This document shows positions 29,900-38,748 of a stretch of 44,928 nucleotides of DNA, piece after piece. Every line of letters starts with the position of its first letter. Position 1 is the first letter of the stretch. The stretch is taken from positions 276,738-321,665 of the forward strand of contig MU657168.1 in assembly GCA_026770575.1 (NCBI GenBank). The letters are read 5' to 3'. Under the pieces are notes generated by a model that was not told the origin of the DNA, did no database searches, and saw only the letters and a program-made list of their open reading frames with translations. Source of the stretch: Pelagophyceae sp. CCMP2097. Its lineage: Eukaryota; Sar; Pelagophyceae. A program made the position numbers and the translations under genes.

Positions 29900-30330
29900 C
29901 CGAAAAGGGAGGCTTCTCAAGCGTGGGGACGACGAGAATCGTCTCGTTTCAAGGAGCCGCTCGCGAGAAAGGCATGGGAGGTAGAGATCCGAAGGACCTT
30001 TTTGATCTGCCATCAGTCTGCCACCGGCTCTCCGCGCATCCCCACCCATGGGTTATTCAAGGGTATTAAAAATACCTCATATCCAAAAGTCTCTCTCGCG
30101 TACGCCGGAAGCCAAGATCGGATCCGAGATCTCTCGTGCGAGGCCTGCCTTCGGCCCGTCTCGTCGGGTCGAAGAGGACCGTAGAGGGGTCTGCAGGCTC
30201 GGACCGTGCCTTATGCAGCGATGGGGGATGGCTTACGCGACGCGTGTCGTGGAAGAGCAGGGCGTGGACGAGCAATGACAATGAGTCCACCAGAGCTGAA
30301 GTAGATTAGGGGACAACTTCCCTCAGGTGC
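29900..30330. other. Intergenic
   Basis: No gene is seen in these 431 bases downstream of KIN17. GGTATTAAAAATACC at about 30062-30076 is a short perfect inverted repeat that could form a small hairpin. Confidence 0.4.
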
Positions 30331-30851
30331 ATGCCGGGCCGCGCGGGCCTGGACCCGTCGGCTCCACCCCCCGCGGCTGGGGTCGCGCCGGGGTCGCCTG
30401 ACTCCGTCGCATGCTTCCAAGCGTTTTGTGCGTCGGCGCTGAGCCCCGAGGAGCGCGCGCACCTCCTCATCTTCGTCCGGAGCCTCCAGGACACGCCCGA
30501 TGCCAAGCTCGCCGCCACGGCGAAGATGCTCGACGCGCACAAAATGTGCCTCAAGCGCCTCGCGTGCGTGGTTCGGAACTGGGTGGCACACCGGGATGCG
30601 CACTTGGAAACAGGCTCGTCGGCGACCTGCGCCTCGCCGCCGTGGTCCGCGCCTACGAGACGACGCAGGACGCCGACGACCTCGTCGAGTCGCTCGACCT
30701 CATCGCACAGGCGAGCGGCCCGATGCACTTCACGAACTTTTACTATCGGCACGAGCAGGCTCGTGGCGCCCGGCGAGCCGCGGTCACAAGAGACTCCGCC
30801 TCACTCGAGGCGCCGACACGTTACCGTACGGACACTGACTGTGTATACTAA
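30331..30851 (+). CDS. Hypothetical small protein, two exons
   Basis: I do not recognise this protein. Two exons (30331-30563, 30614-30851) joined over a 50-bp GTGCGT...CAG intron give 156 residues in phase. After a Pro/Ala-rich start the chain is compact and helical: CASALSPEERAHLLIFVRSL, AATAKMLDAHKMCLKRLA, then GDLRLAAVVRAYETTQDADD and LVESLDLIAQASGPMHF. The amphipathic helices and the smooth change of frame at a consensus splice site argue for a real gene. The last 35 residues are low-quality and may be intron read-through; the short frame at 30910-31056 may be the true last exon. Confidence 0.5.
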
Positions 30852-30909
30852 TCTTCGAGTGCCCCGAAAGTCTAGTGGCGCCGTGCGAGCATAAAGGCCC
30901 TCGGAGACG

Positions 30910-31056
30910 ATGGCGGCCACGTCGACCACTTTCAACGCCGCGCTCGGCGCCCTCGCGACCGTCCGGCGCACCCACGCGGCGCACGCCTCGGCGCTCGGCG
31001 CCCTCAAGCGGGCCTTTGATGCCGAGATGGTCCGAACCGGCGTCTTGCATCAATGA
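30910..31056 (+). CDS. Short frame or exon, 48 residues
   Basis: ATG 30910 to TGA 31056 encodes a helical peptide with two related parts, FNAALGALATVRRTHAAH and ASALGALKRAFDAEMVRTG. It begins 58 bases after the small gene at 30331-30851 on the same strand. It could be the last exon of that gene, but I found no splice pair that joins them cleanly, or a separate small gene. Weak support. Confidence 0.25.
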   Translation: MAATSTTFNAALGALATVRRTHAAHASALGALKRAFDAEMVRTGVLHQ

Positions 31057-31687
31057 AGCCGAAGACCGGGCGCTGAGGGCCTGCGCGCCATGGGTCTGGC
31101 GACGTGCGGCCACAAAGGCTCGCGAGAGGCCATGGCATGGGTTAGTCGGAGAGGCCAGCACCCTCCCCGGCCCTCACAGAACGGGACTCGCACACCGCTC
31201 GCGCTCGCCAAAAGCTAACGCGCTCGCGCCACGACGCAACGGAGCGGGACGGAGGTGCGGTCGAGGACACGTGGGGCACGCGGACGAACGCTATCCGAGG
31301 TCGCCCCGGCACCCCGGAACTTGTTCAAAGGATCGTCCTCGAAGCCCCCTTGATGATAGTAAGGAGGAATCCTCCCAGGTCTGGCCCCTGCCAGTGACTG
31401 GAAGCGCCATCTTCTCGAAACCTTGCACTGTTGCACTGAACTTGCAGCCTTTTTTGTCTATGTGCGATACCGGGGGTCGCGCTACGTGGAAAGGCAATCC
31501 CGGCCGGCCCGATCGATTCTCCTCGTCGGATTGTCCTCGTCGGAACGGGCCCCCTCGAAGCACCGGGCTCACCAACCCGGGCCCGGCCTTTCGCTCGCCG
31601 ACCGCAGTCTTCAATCTTCAGCGATCGTACTGACTCCGCTCGAGCAGGCGCTCCTGAGTCCTCCGTCGCGACGTCGCAGTTTCATTG
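31057..31687. other. Intergenic
   Basis: No convincing gene is seen in these 631 bases. Frames on both strands are short and rich in Arg, Pro and Ser. CTCGTCGGATTGTCCTCGTCGGA near 31522-31544 contains two copies of TCCTCGTCGGA. The start of the monooxygenase-like gene may have a 5' leader here. Confidence 0.4.
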
Positions 31688-32507
31688 ATGCTCGCGTCGG
31701 TCAAGGTCTTCCTGGGCGGGTTCATGGCGAGCTCGTCTGCGCTGAGCTGGGGCTCTCGCGGCTGGAATTGGGGCTCTGCGAATGGCGCAGCTCACGACCA
31801 AGCCATGACCCTCCGCCGCAGCCTCGGCACGACCGAGGCGCGCGCGGGCTTTTTGCGCGCTCTGAAGACGGGCGACGCGTCCTCCGACGACGCGAAACTC
31901 GCTTTGGGCCTCGCCTTTCAGGGCGCGGCGCGCAGTAGTCGCATGCCGAGCGAGTTCAGCGCCGCCTACGACGCCCTCGTCAAGGGCGCCTACGAGACGC
32001 CCACGGGCGACTATGAACTCGCGCTCTGCTGCTCGCCGGCCGTGAAGCGCCGCTGCTTGAACGTCCGGCTCGTCATCAAGCCGGACCGCCGCGCAGAGTT
32101 CCTCGAGACCATCGCCGTTAACGCGTCAGTCAAAACGCGCCGCCCGGGCGGGCGGGCCCGTCCGCGGGACTGCGCCCCCGCGCGCATCGGCGGGGGGCGA
32201 TGACGATGCGGCGCCTCGCAGGCGCGGCACGTACCAGGAGCCGCTCAACATCAAGTACACCTGGGGCGAGGCGTCTGCGAACACGTTCCACTTCCAGGAG
32301 CAGTTCGTCGGCCAGGCGGGCTTCGACGCGCACGCTTCTGCGCCGCACTTTCAAAAATGGGAGGCCTTTGCGGGGTCGGGCCCTTTCGCCGAGCCGCCGC
32401 AAGTCGACTTCTTCGACGCTTCGTCCGTCCTCGCCGACGAAGTGCCGCCGCGCACCGTCTTCGCGGCGGTCCTTGGCACGCTCGGTTTCGTCGACGAGGG
32501 TCTCTAA
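31688..32507 (+). CDS. ABM-type (antibiotic biosynthesis monooxygenase-like) protein
   Basis: Small dimeric ferredoxin-fold protein of the ABM family, whose members include quinone and heme oxygenases and proteins of unknown function. Two exons (31688-32128, 32238-32507) give 236 residues. The N-terminal 110 residues are not part of the ABM domain; they include SLGTTEARAGFLRALKTGDA and ALGLAFQGAARSS. The ABM core starts LNVRLVIKPDRRAEFLETIA, continues EPLNIKYTWGEASANTFHF and EQFVGQAGFDAHASAPHFQK, and ends before DFFDASS. This order matches the family (strand, helix, E-P-G-like turn, F-x-EQF, then H-x4-HF). The intron begins GTCAAA, a weak donor, but the join is in phase and restores the fold. 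The start Met is the first in frame; a targeting peptide is possible. The substrate is unknown. Confidence 0.72.
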
Positions 32508-32686
32508 AGACCGCGCCGCAAAGACGCAAACGACCCTAGTCCCGCTCGTCGCGCCTCCGCCCGAGCCGCCGGCCGTCGGGCTGGAGAGGTCCTTGTTCAA
32601 CGACGGGAAATTACCATTAAGGTCTCTGCGCACTCGTTGTGGAATTCGAATCGGCTTTCACGGTAATCGTTTGCGATGACGTCGAG

Positions 32687-33304
32687 CTAGGCGCAGCGAG
32701 CGTGCACCATGCGGCCTTCGTCCATCGGGCCCCACCACTCAGGCCCGTCGGGGCCATCGCGTCCACCCCAATCAGGCCCGTCGGGGACCATCACGTCCAT
32801 CGCGCACTCCGAGCACGCGTTCTTGCGGCAGGTGTTGCAGTGCGAGAAATTTGGGCCGTTTGTGATGCTGCAGTTGATGCACTGCCAGTAGACGCAGTCA
32901 GGCTCGTCGCAGTGCAAGCTCCCAGCCTCTGCGTCGGCGAGCACGAACGCCTTTGCGCAATTGGCGCAAGAAGCCACGGATCTTTGTACGTGTGAGGACG
33001 TCGAGCTTAGGTAGGCGCAGCGTGCGTGCACCATGCGTTCTTCGACCATCGCGCCCAATTCCGGCCCGTCGGGGACCATCTGGGTCATCGCGCACATGAA
33101 GCACGCGTTCTTGCGGCAGATTTTGCAGTGCGAGAAATTTGGGCCGTTTGTGATGTAATGTAATGTAATGTAATAGGAATTTGGGCCGTTTGTGATGCTG
33201 CAGCCGATGCACTGCCAGTTGACGCAGTCCGGCTCGTCGCAGTGCAAGCTCCCAGCCATCGCGTCGTCGACCGAGAACGCCTTTGCGCACACGGCGCAAG
33301 CCAT
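32687..33304 (-). CDS. Cysteine-rich protein with two zinc-binding repeats
   Basis: A single frame of 205 residues contains two copies of a Cys-rich unit of about 85 residues. Each has C-x2-C-x-K-A-F, then GSLHCDEPDCVxWQCIxCSI, then TNGPNFSHC-x2-CRKNAC-x2-CAM, and ends RMVHARCA. The spacing of Cys pairs fits treble-clef or ring-like zinc knuckles, but I cannot assign a family. The first unit carries a 14-residue in-frame insertion (SYYITLHYI and flanking residues) made by duplication of 20 bases around a (TGTAA)n run at 33151-33175. The two units are near-identical in DNA, so the duplication is recent. The protein may bind zinc and a partner through the repeats; function unknown. Confidence 0.6.
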   Translation of the reverse strand: MACAVCAKAFSVDDAMAGSLHCDEPDCVNWQCIGCSITNGPNSYYITLHYITNGPNFSHCKICRKNACFMCAMTQMVPDGPELGAMVEERMVHARCAYLSSTSSHVQRSVASCANCAKAFVLADAEAGSLHCDEPDCVYWQCINCSITNGPNFSHCNTCRKNACSECAMDVMVPDGPDWGGRDGPDGPEWWGPMDEGRMVHARCA

Positions 33305-33333
33305 CTTTTAGTGACCCCGCGGCGCAGCCACTC

Positions 33334-33397
33334 GCCTGCGAGCCCAATAAGTCAGATTTCATGAAATCAAATTGAACTGACTTTTGGACTCGCAGGC
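33334..33397. repeat. Imperfect inverted repeat, hairpin-forming
   Basis: The left arm 33334-33355 starts GCCTGCGAG and the right arm 33377-33397 ends CTCGCAGGC. The arms of 22 and 21 bases pair with two or three mismatches. The loop contains ATTTCATGAAAT, itself a palindrome. It lies 30 bases upstream of the start of the Cys-rich gene. It could be a regulatory hairpin or an end of a small element. Confidence 0.6.
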
Positions 33398-33454
33398 ATT
33401 AGGGGTCGTTGGCTCTGCTCGTCTGGTGGAGTCGGGCGCGCGCTCTTGCAAAGG

Positions 33455-33960
33455 CCCCGGTTTCGCTGCCGCCGCCCCCGGGGGGGGAAATCATTGGGCT
33501 AGCCGCAGTGCCGCCGCCAACGGGTGCGTTGGCGCGTCGCTCTGGCCGCGGGACCGCGCCGGGCCGCCCCGGTCGAATCGGGATCGGTGTCTTGCGCGGC
33601 CTTGAGGTCCCAGGTTTCGCTACCGCACCCCTCGGTGGGGTAAATCATTGGGCTGGCCGCGGTGCCGCCGCCGACGGGCGCGTATCCACGTCGCTCTGGC
33701 CGGTGACGCCTGCGGCCCGCTCAGAGTGCGCGGCAAGAACGCGTCGTCACGACGGTATCGACCGGTTCGGTCCTCTCCGGGCACACCTGGACCGGGCTCC
33801 GCCGCCGGGGTACTCGCCGGGCCCCGCCAGCCGCGCAGGGGCCGCTAACCCCGGTAGCGCGACGAACACCCGTCGGTCCCGAGGCCAGAGCGCCGCCGAT
33901 ACTTGCCCGTTTGCGGTAAAAACGCGGCGCGCCCCATGATTCACAATTCCGCTGGGGCCT
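33455..33960. repeat. Three diverged copies of a ~100-bp unit, one inverted
   Basis: Copy A (33455-33555, plus) and copy B (33609-33706, plus) share AATCATTGGGCT and TCGCTCTGGCC. Copy C (about 33870-33958) lies on the minus strand and keeps CGCTCTGGCC and the spacing. Translated, all three give the same pattern, G-x-NH-(W/G)-A, then A-N/D-G-x-V, then (S/A)-LWP-(RD). Similarity is stronger in protein than in DNA, which suggests these are remnants of a repeated coding domain. No intact gene connects them. The rest of 33398-34238 shows nothing further. Confidence 0.5.
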
Positions 33961-34238
33961 GCAGCGAGAATCGGGCCGAAGGCGCACCCGGAGCCGTGTC
34001 GCCCCAGACGATCCACTCCAACTTCCCCGAAATCCTGCGAGTGCTACGCTTTTCAACTTCGTAGTACTCGCAGGCGAGTGGCGGCGCGGCGGCGGCGGCG
34101 ACGGCAGTGGCTTTTTTTCAGGACGTCACTGCGGCAGGGTTTAGAAAAATCCCGCGTGTCGCCGAAATCTTGGGGACCGTTTCGACATCTGGGGCAGAGC
34201 CCGCACCGTCAGCCCGCGGTCGCGCGGGCGCCGAACCC

Positions 34239-36624
34239 ATGCCGGTCCAAATCGTCAACTCCGGGGTGGACCTGAGCGACAATGCGAGCACGGAGGTCGT
34301 CTCGTCGCGGACGATGTACCGGACGAAGCTCTGCCGCGCCTCGGGCCCCAACGAAGAACGTGGCGCGGCGGCGTCGCTTTGCGGGGGCTCTGTCGGGGCC
34401 GCGCGTCGTCCCGCGCGCCGGCGGCGGCGCACGCTGGGCCGTAGGTGGCGACGGCCGCTTCCGCGGCGTCGACTCGGTGCCCGCAGACGACGAGCGCAGC
34501 TCGCACTCGAAGAACGCGCTGCACAGCCTGCTCAACCTGCAGGTCTTCCTCGTGGCGTCGGACGACTCGAAGACAAAGCAGCTGCTGTCGCTGCGGTCGG
34601 TGCGCGACGGCCAGGAGGTATCCGGCCGGCCGGCGGCCAAGGACGGCTTCGAGAGCGGGCTGTCGCCGGCCAAGGACGGCGCTTCGCGGCCGGCAGAGGG
34701 CGCGTCGGCCGTCTCTGCGGCGCCGGGCCTCGAGGCGCGGCGGCCGGCGCACCAGCAGACTTTCATCCGGCCTTCGCGGCGCAAGCTTCGGCCTACGCAC
34801 TTCCATCTGCTGCGTGGCGCCGTCGACGCGGGCCGCGAGCGCGTCCTCTCCACCATGCGCGGCGTGCCCCTCTCGAGCTTCGTGCGCGACAACGTCGACG
34901 CCTTTGACGCCATCCGGCCGCAGCGCGACGAGGAGGACGAGGACGACGGCGACTCGGACGGCGACGAGGACGCCGAGCAGGCCGCGGCGCTGTTCCAGGC
35001 CTTTGGCGTCGACTTCCTGGAGACGGAGCACGTCCCCCTCGCGCGCAAGGAGCCGGGAGAGGCTTCTCGGCCCACGTCGGCGTCGAGCCACTCCTCCGGC
35101 GCATCAAAGATGTCTTCCAACTCCATGGGTTCGTCGGTATCGTTCGTCTCGGGCGGGTCGGCCATGACGGCGGCGACTAAGTCTTCCATCAAGCAAAAGC
35201 TGAAAAAGGCGTCTCGCAAAGACAAGCATGTCAAGCTCTTTGGCCGCAAGGGCGGCGAAGGCAAAACTTTCCAGGCCGACGAACTCCGATCCAAGCTCGA
35301 CGAGTGGGAAAGGCGCCTCCGCGAGAACCGCGCCCAGGCCGCGGCCCAGGCCGCCGCCGGCGGCATCGGCGCGCGCGACGCGGGCCCCGCGCCGCCCGCG
35401 GGCGCGTGGCTGGGCCGCGCGGCGGCGGCGGCGCCAAAGGGCGACGCGCCTCTCGACACGCCGCGCACACCGCAGCCGCCGCGCACGGCGCGCGCGCCAC
35501 AGTCGGCGGCGACGATGCTCGCTCGCGCGCGCGGTGCGACGGCCGCGTCGAAAACGGCCACCACCGCCCTCGTGGCGACTCTGGGCGAGGTGGCATCGGC
35601 GGCGCGGCGCGTGGACCGCAAGCTCGAGTCGGCCCTGGGCGCGCGGGCGCGCGAGTGGCATCGGCAGCTGCCTTTGAAGTTCGACGGTCTCGTGCCTGGG
35701 GCGCACCTGGCCGGCGGCCGGCGCGTCGCGCTGCCGACGGCGATGCAGCGCCAGATCGAGACGAAGCTGCCCTCGCGGCCGCCGCAGCACCTGCCAAAGG
35801 GCGCCTTTAACAGCCTCAACCTGGAGGCGCTCGCGGCTCACAAGCCCGTGTCGCCGGGCAAGTCGCCCCGCGACTTGCCCGGCCACCTCAGCGCCGCCGC
35901 GCTCGGCGCGATGGTCGAGCCGTTGGGCGACGTCGACTCGGTCGGGTCGGCGGCGATGTCGGGCGTGATCGACGTGCGGCCGCTGACGCACAAATCGTAC
36001 CGCGACGTGACGGTAGAGGTCCGGGCCATGCACCACCGCATCGCGGCTCGCAAGCGCGGCAAGCTCGCCGAGAGCGTGCGGAGGCACCAGTGGTTCAAGC
36101 CCGTGTTGAAAAAAGTGTCCAACGACGCGAAAAGGCAGGCGCTGCCGCCGTGCGTGCTGAAGTTCCTGTCGGCGACGTTCAAGTGCATCGAAAACTGCGA
36201 CGAGATCACCGCCCCACTCTACCTCGACATTTGCGCCATTGCCTTCAAGCCAGACGAGTGGAAGCTCGCCTTGGTCCAGTCGGTGACGCCCATTGCCTGC
36301 GAGGCGCTGGGGATCTCGCACGAGCAGTTGATGGCCTGGCTCAAGAAGCACGGCGTCACCGCCACGGGGTCGCTGGCCCGCGGCTGGCGCCGCCGCGGCC
36401 GAGCCGGCCGCAAGGCCGCCGCCAAGGGCCGCGCGCGCGGCGGCCGCTTCACCGGCGGCGCGCTCTCGGCCCTCGACGAGTCGAGCAGCCGCACGGCGGC
36501 GAGGCCCGGCGGCGGCAGCTTCGGCGCCGGGCGCGTGCCGGGCAACGGCGCCATCCTCGAAGACGACGAGGACGGCACAGACTCTATGTCCTCCGCCGTC
36601 TCCCGGGCCTCGTCCAGGCTCTGA
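34239..36624 (+). CDS. Hypothetical large charged protein
   Basis: Not recognised. Two exons (34239-34359, 34445-36624; 85-bp intron, phase 1) give 766 residues. The N-terminal part includes MPVQIVNSGVDLSDNAS and SKNALHSLLNLQVFLVASDD. An acidic run (QRDEEDEDDGDSDGDEDAEQ) lies near residue 235. Farther on are a basic segment (KQKLKKASRKDKHVKLFGRK) and an Ala/Pro-rich linker. The best-ordered part is near the C-terminus (about residues 580-690). There, YRDVTVEVRAMHHRIAARKR and HQWFKPVLKKVSNDAKRQ precede LKFLSATFKCIENCDEITAP and further helices. That block could be an all-helical domain. The tail is Arg/Gly-rich, then Ser-rich. The ATG at 34239 is in frame and the splice sites complete the Arg codon. 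The gene converges on the kinase, 221 bases away. Confidence 0.65.
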
Positions 36625-36845
36625 TACACTGTGTAAAGACGCCGATTGTTCCAGACCCGCTCCGAGGGGCGCACTCCAGAGGACCGGATCCGGCGAGGCT
36701 GATATCATTACGAACCCGAGGCGCATTGGAGCTGGGGCGTGTTCCGGCGCTCGAATCCGCGCGGGGGGTTGCGCGAGTGTCCCGGGCTGTCGTGCCGTGC
36801 CCGCACCTTTCGTGCGCGCGCGGCGGGGGCGGGCCGCTTTTCGTG

Positions 36846-38406
36846 TCAGGTGGCGTCGTCGGCGTTCGGGTCGACGTAGGCGTAAGAAGCAAAGGCTTTT
36901 GCATCTTTCCGCGAATTCCGCGAAGAAGGCTGCCTCGGGGGCATCCTCCGCGGCGTCTCGTCGAGCGCGTAGATGCCTTGCGACGGCTCCTTCTCCACGA
37001 GGCCCTTGGGCGTGCCTAGGGAAGTGTGGCGGCGGGAGGTGCGAGGCGGGGCCACGCACGGTGGACAAAATCAGGCAGCGCGGGTCGCTTCGGTGGCTCC
37101 ACCTGCTTCGCCAGGGCAGCGTCCCAGTTGACGGCGGCAAACAGCGGCAGCTGCATCGCGGCGTCGGCCGTCGCGCGCTTTTCGGGCTCCTTGTGCAGGA
37201 GCGCCGCCAGCGTGTCCCGCAGCGGAGCGGCGTTTGCGCCGTGCGCCGCGTCGACGTGCTCCCAGGCCGGTTCGCCGCGCAGAATGGCCTCGAAGAGCAA
37301 ACGCGGGTGCGCGCGCGACCCAAAGGGCCTTTGCGTCGTCGAGACCTCGAAGAGGAGGCAGCCCAGCGCCCAGCAGTCGCAGGCGCTGCCTTTGGCCTCG
37401 TGCGCGCGCGTGCGCTGCAGCAGCTCCGGGGCCATGTACTCGAGCGTGCCGACGATAGACCCGCTACGCGAGGGATCAAGACGGACCGCGAATACGCACA
37501 GACTCACGGCGATTCGTTCGTCACGAGGAACTCGGAGAGTCCAAAGTCGGAGAGCGAGATGTGCCCTTCGGCGTCGACGAGGACGTTTTGCGGCTTGACG
37601 TCGCGGTGCACGATGCCGAGCTTGTGCAGGTGCGCCAACGCGAGGACGAGCTCGGCGGCGTAAAACGCGGCGGCGTCTGCGTCGCAGTGGCCGCCGGGGA
37701 ATTGGTCTCGCACAAAGTCGTTGAGTTCCCCTCCGACGTGCCAGACCATGCCCAGGTAGAGGTTCTGCTCGCACTGAAAGGCAAAGCGTAGCGAGAGCAG
37801 GAACGGGTGCCGCACCTTTCTCTGCACGGCGCGCTCGGTGTGCGCCGCGGCCACGAGGCCTTTGTCGACGAGGCGGACCTTGTCCAGCACTTTGATCGCA
37901 AAGAGGCGGCCGACGTTGCCGTCCGCCGGTGCGGCCTCGCGCGCGATGACGACGAGGCCAAAGGCCCCGCGGCCGACTTGGCGCACGACTGTCCAGTCGT
38001 CGGGGTCGTACGGCTGCGCCGACAGCCGCGAATTTCCCCGCGGCCGGAGGCGCGGCGGCGGCGGCGGCGCGGGGTGGCTGCGCCCGTGGAGGTTCAGGTC
38101 CACCAGCGCCGCCAGCAGCTTGTGCGGCACGGCCGGTGGCTCCGCGGGCCGCGATTCGCCCGGCGCCGCGCTCTTGGACCGCGACGAGACGCGCTTGGAC
38201 CGCGACGAAAAGGCGGACCGCGACGAAAAGGCCCGCGCGAGGAGGCCCCGGAGCACGCCCGACTTCTTCGCCTTGGCGCTCGCGGGGGTCTTGGCGCTCG
38301 CCGGGGAAGGCGTGCCGGCCTCTTGAGCGTTGTTCTCCTTGCCTTCGGCGCCCCCGCGCCACTGCAGGCCGCCCTGCCACCCTTGGGCCGCGTTCCACGC
38401 CGGCAT
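36846..38406 (-). CDS. AGC-family serine/threonine protein kinase
   Basis: Three exons (38406-37508, 37463-37060, 37015-36846; two 44-bp introns) give 490 residues. The N-terminal 140 residues are basic and Ser-rich (SSRSAFSSRSKRVSSRSK), probably regulatory. The kinase domain is complete. It has VGRGAFGLVVIA (glycine loop), LFAIKVLDK (catalytic Lys), HRDVKPQNVLVD (catalytic loop) and LSDFGLSEF (DFG). GSIVGTLEYMAPELL (activation loop and APE) and CDCWALGCLLFEV follow. The third exon adds an AGC-type C-terminal tail ending in AKAFASYAYVDP, where F-x2-Y-x-Y resembles the hydrophobic motif. That exon is reached through a GTGCGT donor at 37059; without it the frame ends at 37016 in unrelated residues. 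The start is the first ATG; the frame is open farther upstream and another 5' exon cannot be excluded. Targets are unknown. Confidence 0.88.
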
Positions 38407-38748
38407 CGCGCCGCGTAGGCCCAAAGGCGCACGGGCAAACGCGCCGCTGGGCCCAAAGGCGCACGCGCAAACGCGCAGCGGCGCGCGACGACTGTCAGTG
38501 AAGCCGAGCTCCGCTCGCTCTGCTGGTCTGAACTTTTTTAGATCGAACGAATAACGCGGGTTTTCCTTTGGCAACCCGGATCAAGAAATTGTCATCGACT
38601 TCGACCCTTTTTCGAATCGTTGCTTTTTTAAAGATGCACCAGCAGGTCTAGACTTGGGTCACCGTGGGTGGGGCTGGCCCAATAGGTCCCCCCGTTCCTT
38701 TGGAAACCCGCCAAGCGTCGTGCCACGGTGGTCCGTCTCGACGCATGT
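38407..38748. other. Kinase 5' region with a 27-bp direct repeat
   Basis: The bases 38418-38444 recur at 38450-38476 with one difference (core GGCCCAAAGGCGCACG then CAAACGCGC). They lie just upstream of the kinase ATG on the minus strand and sit in an open frame with it, so they may be untranslated leader or an upstream coding extension. The rest of the 342 bases, up to the stop of the next gene, shows nothing. Confidence 0.5.

Noticed and set aside
35104..37479. 791-codon minus-strand frame over the 34239-36624 gene and the kinase 3' end
   Set aside because: It overlaps two better-supported genes. It is in a different frame from the kinase exons and is Arg/Ala-rich.
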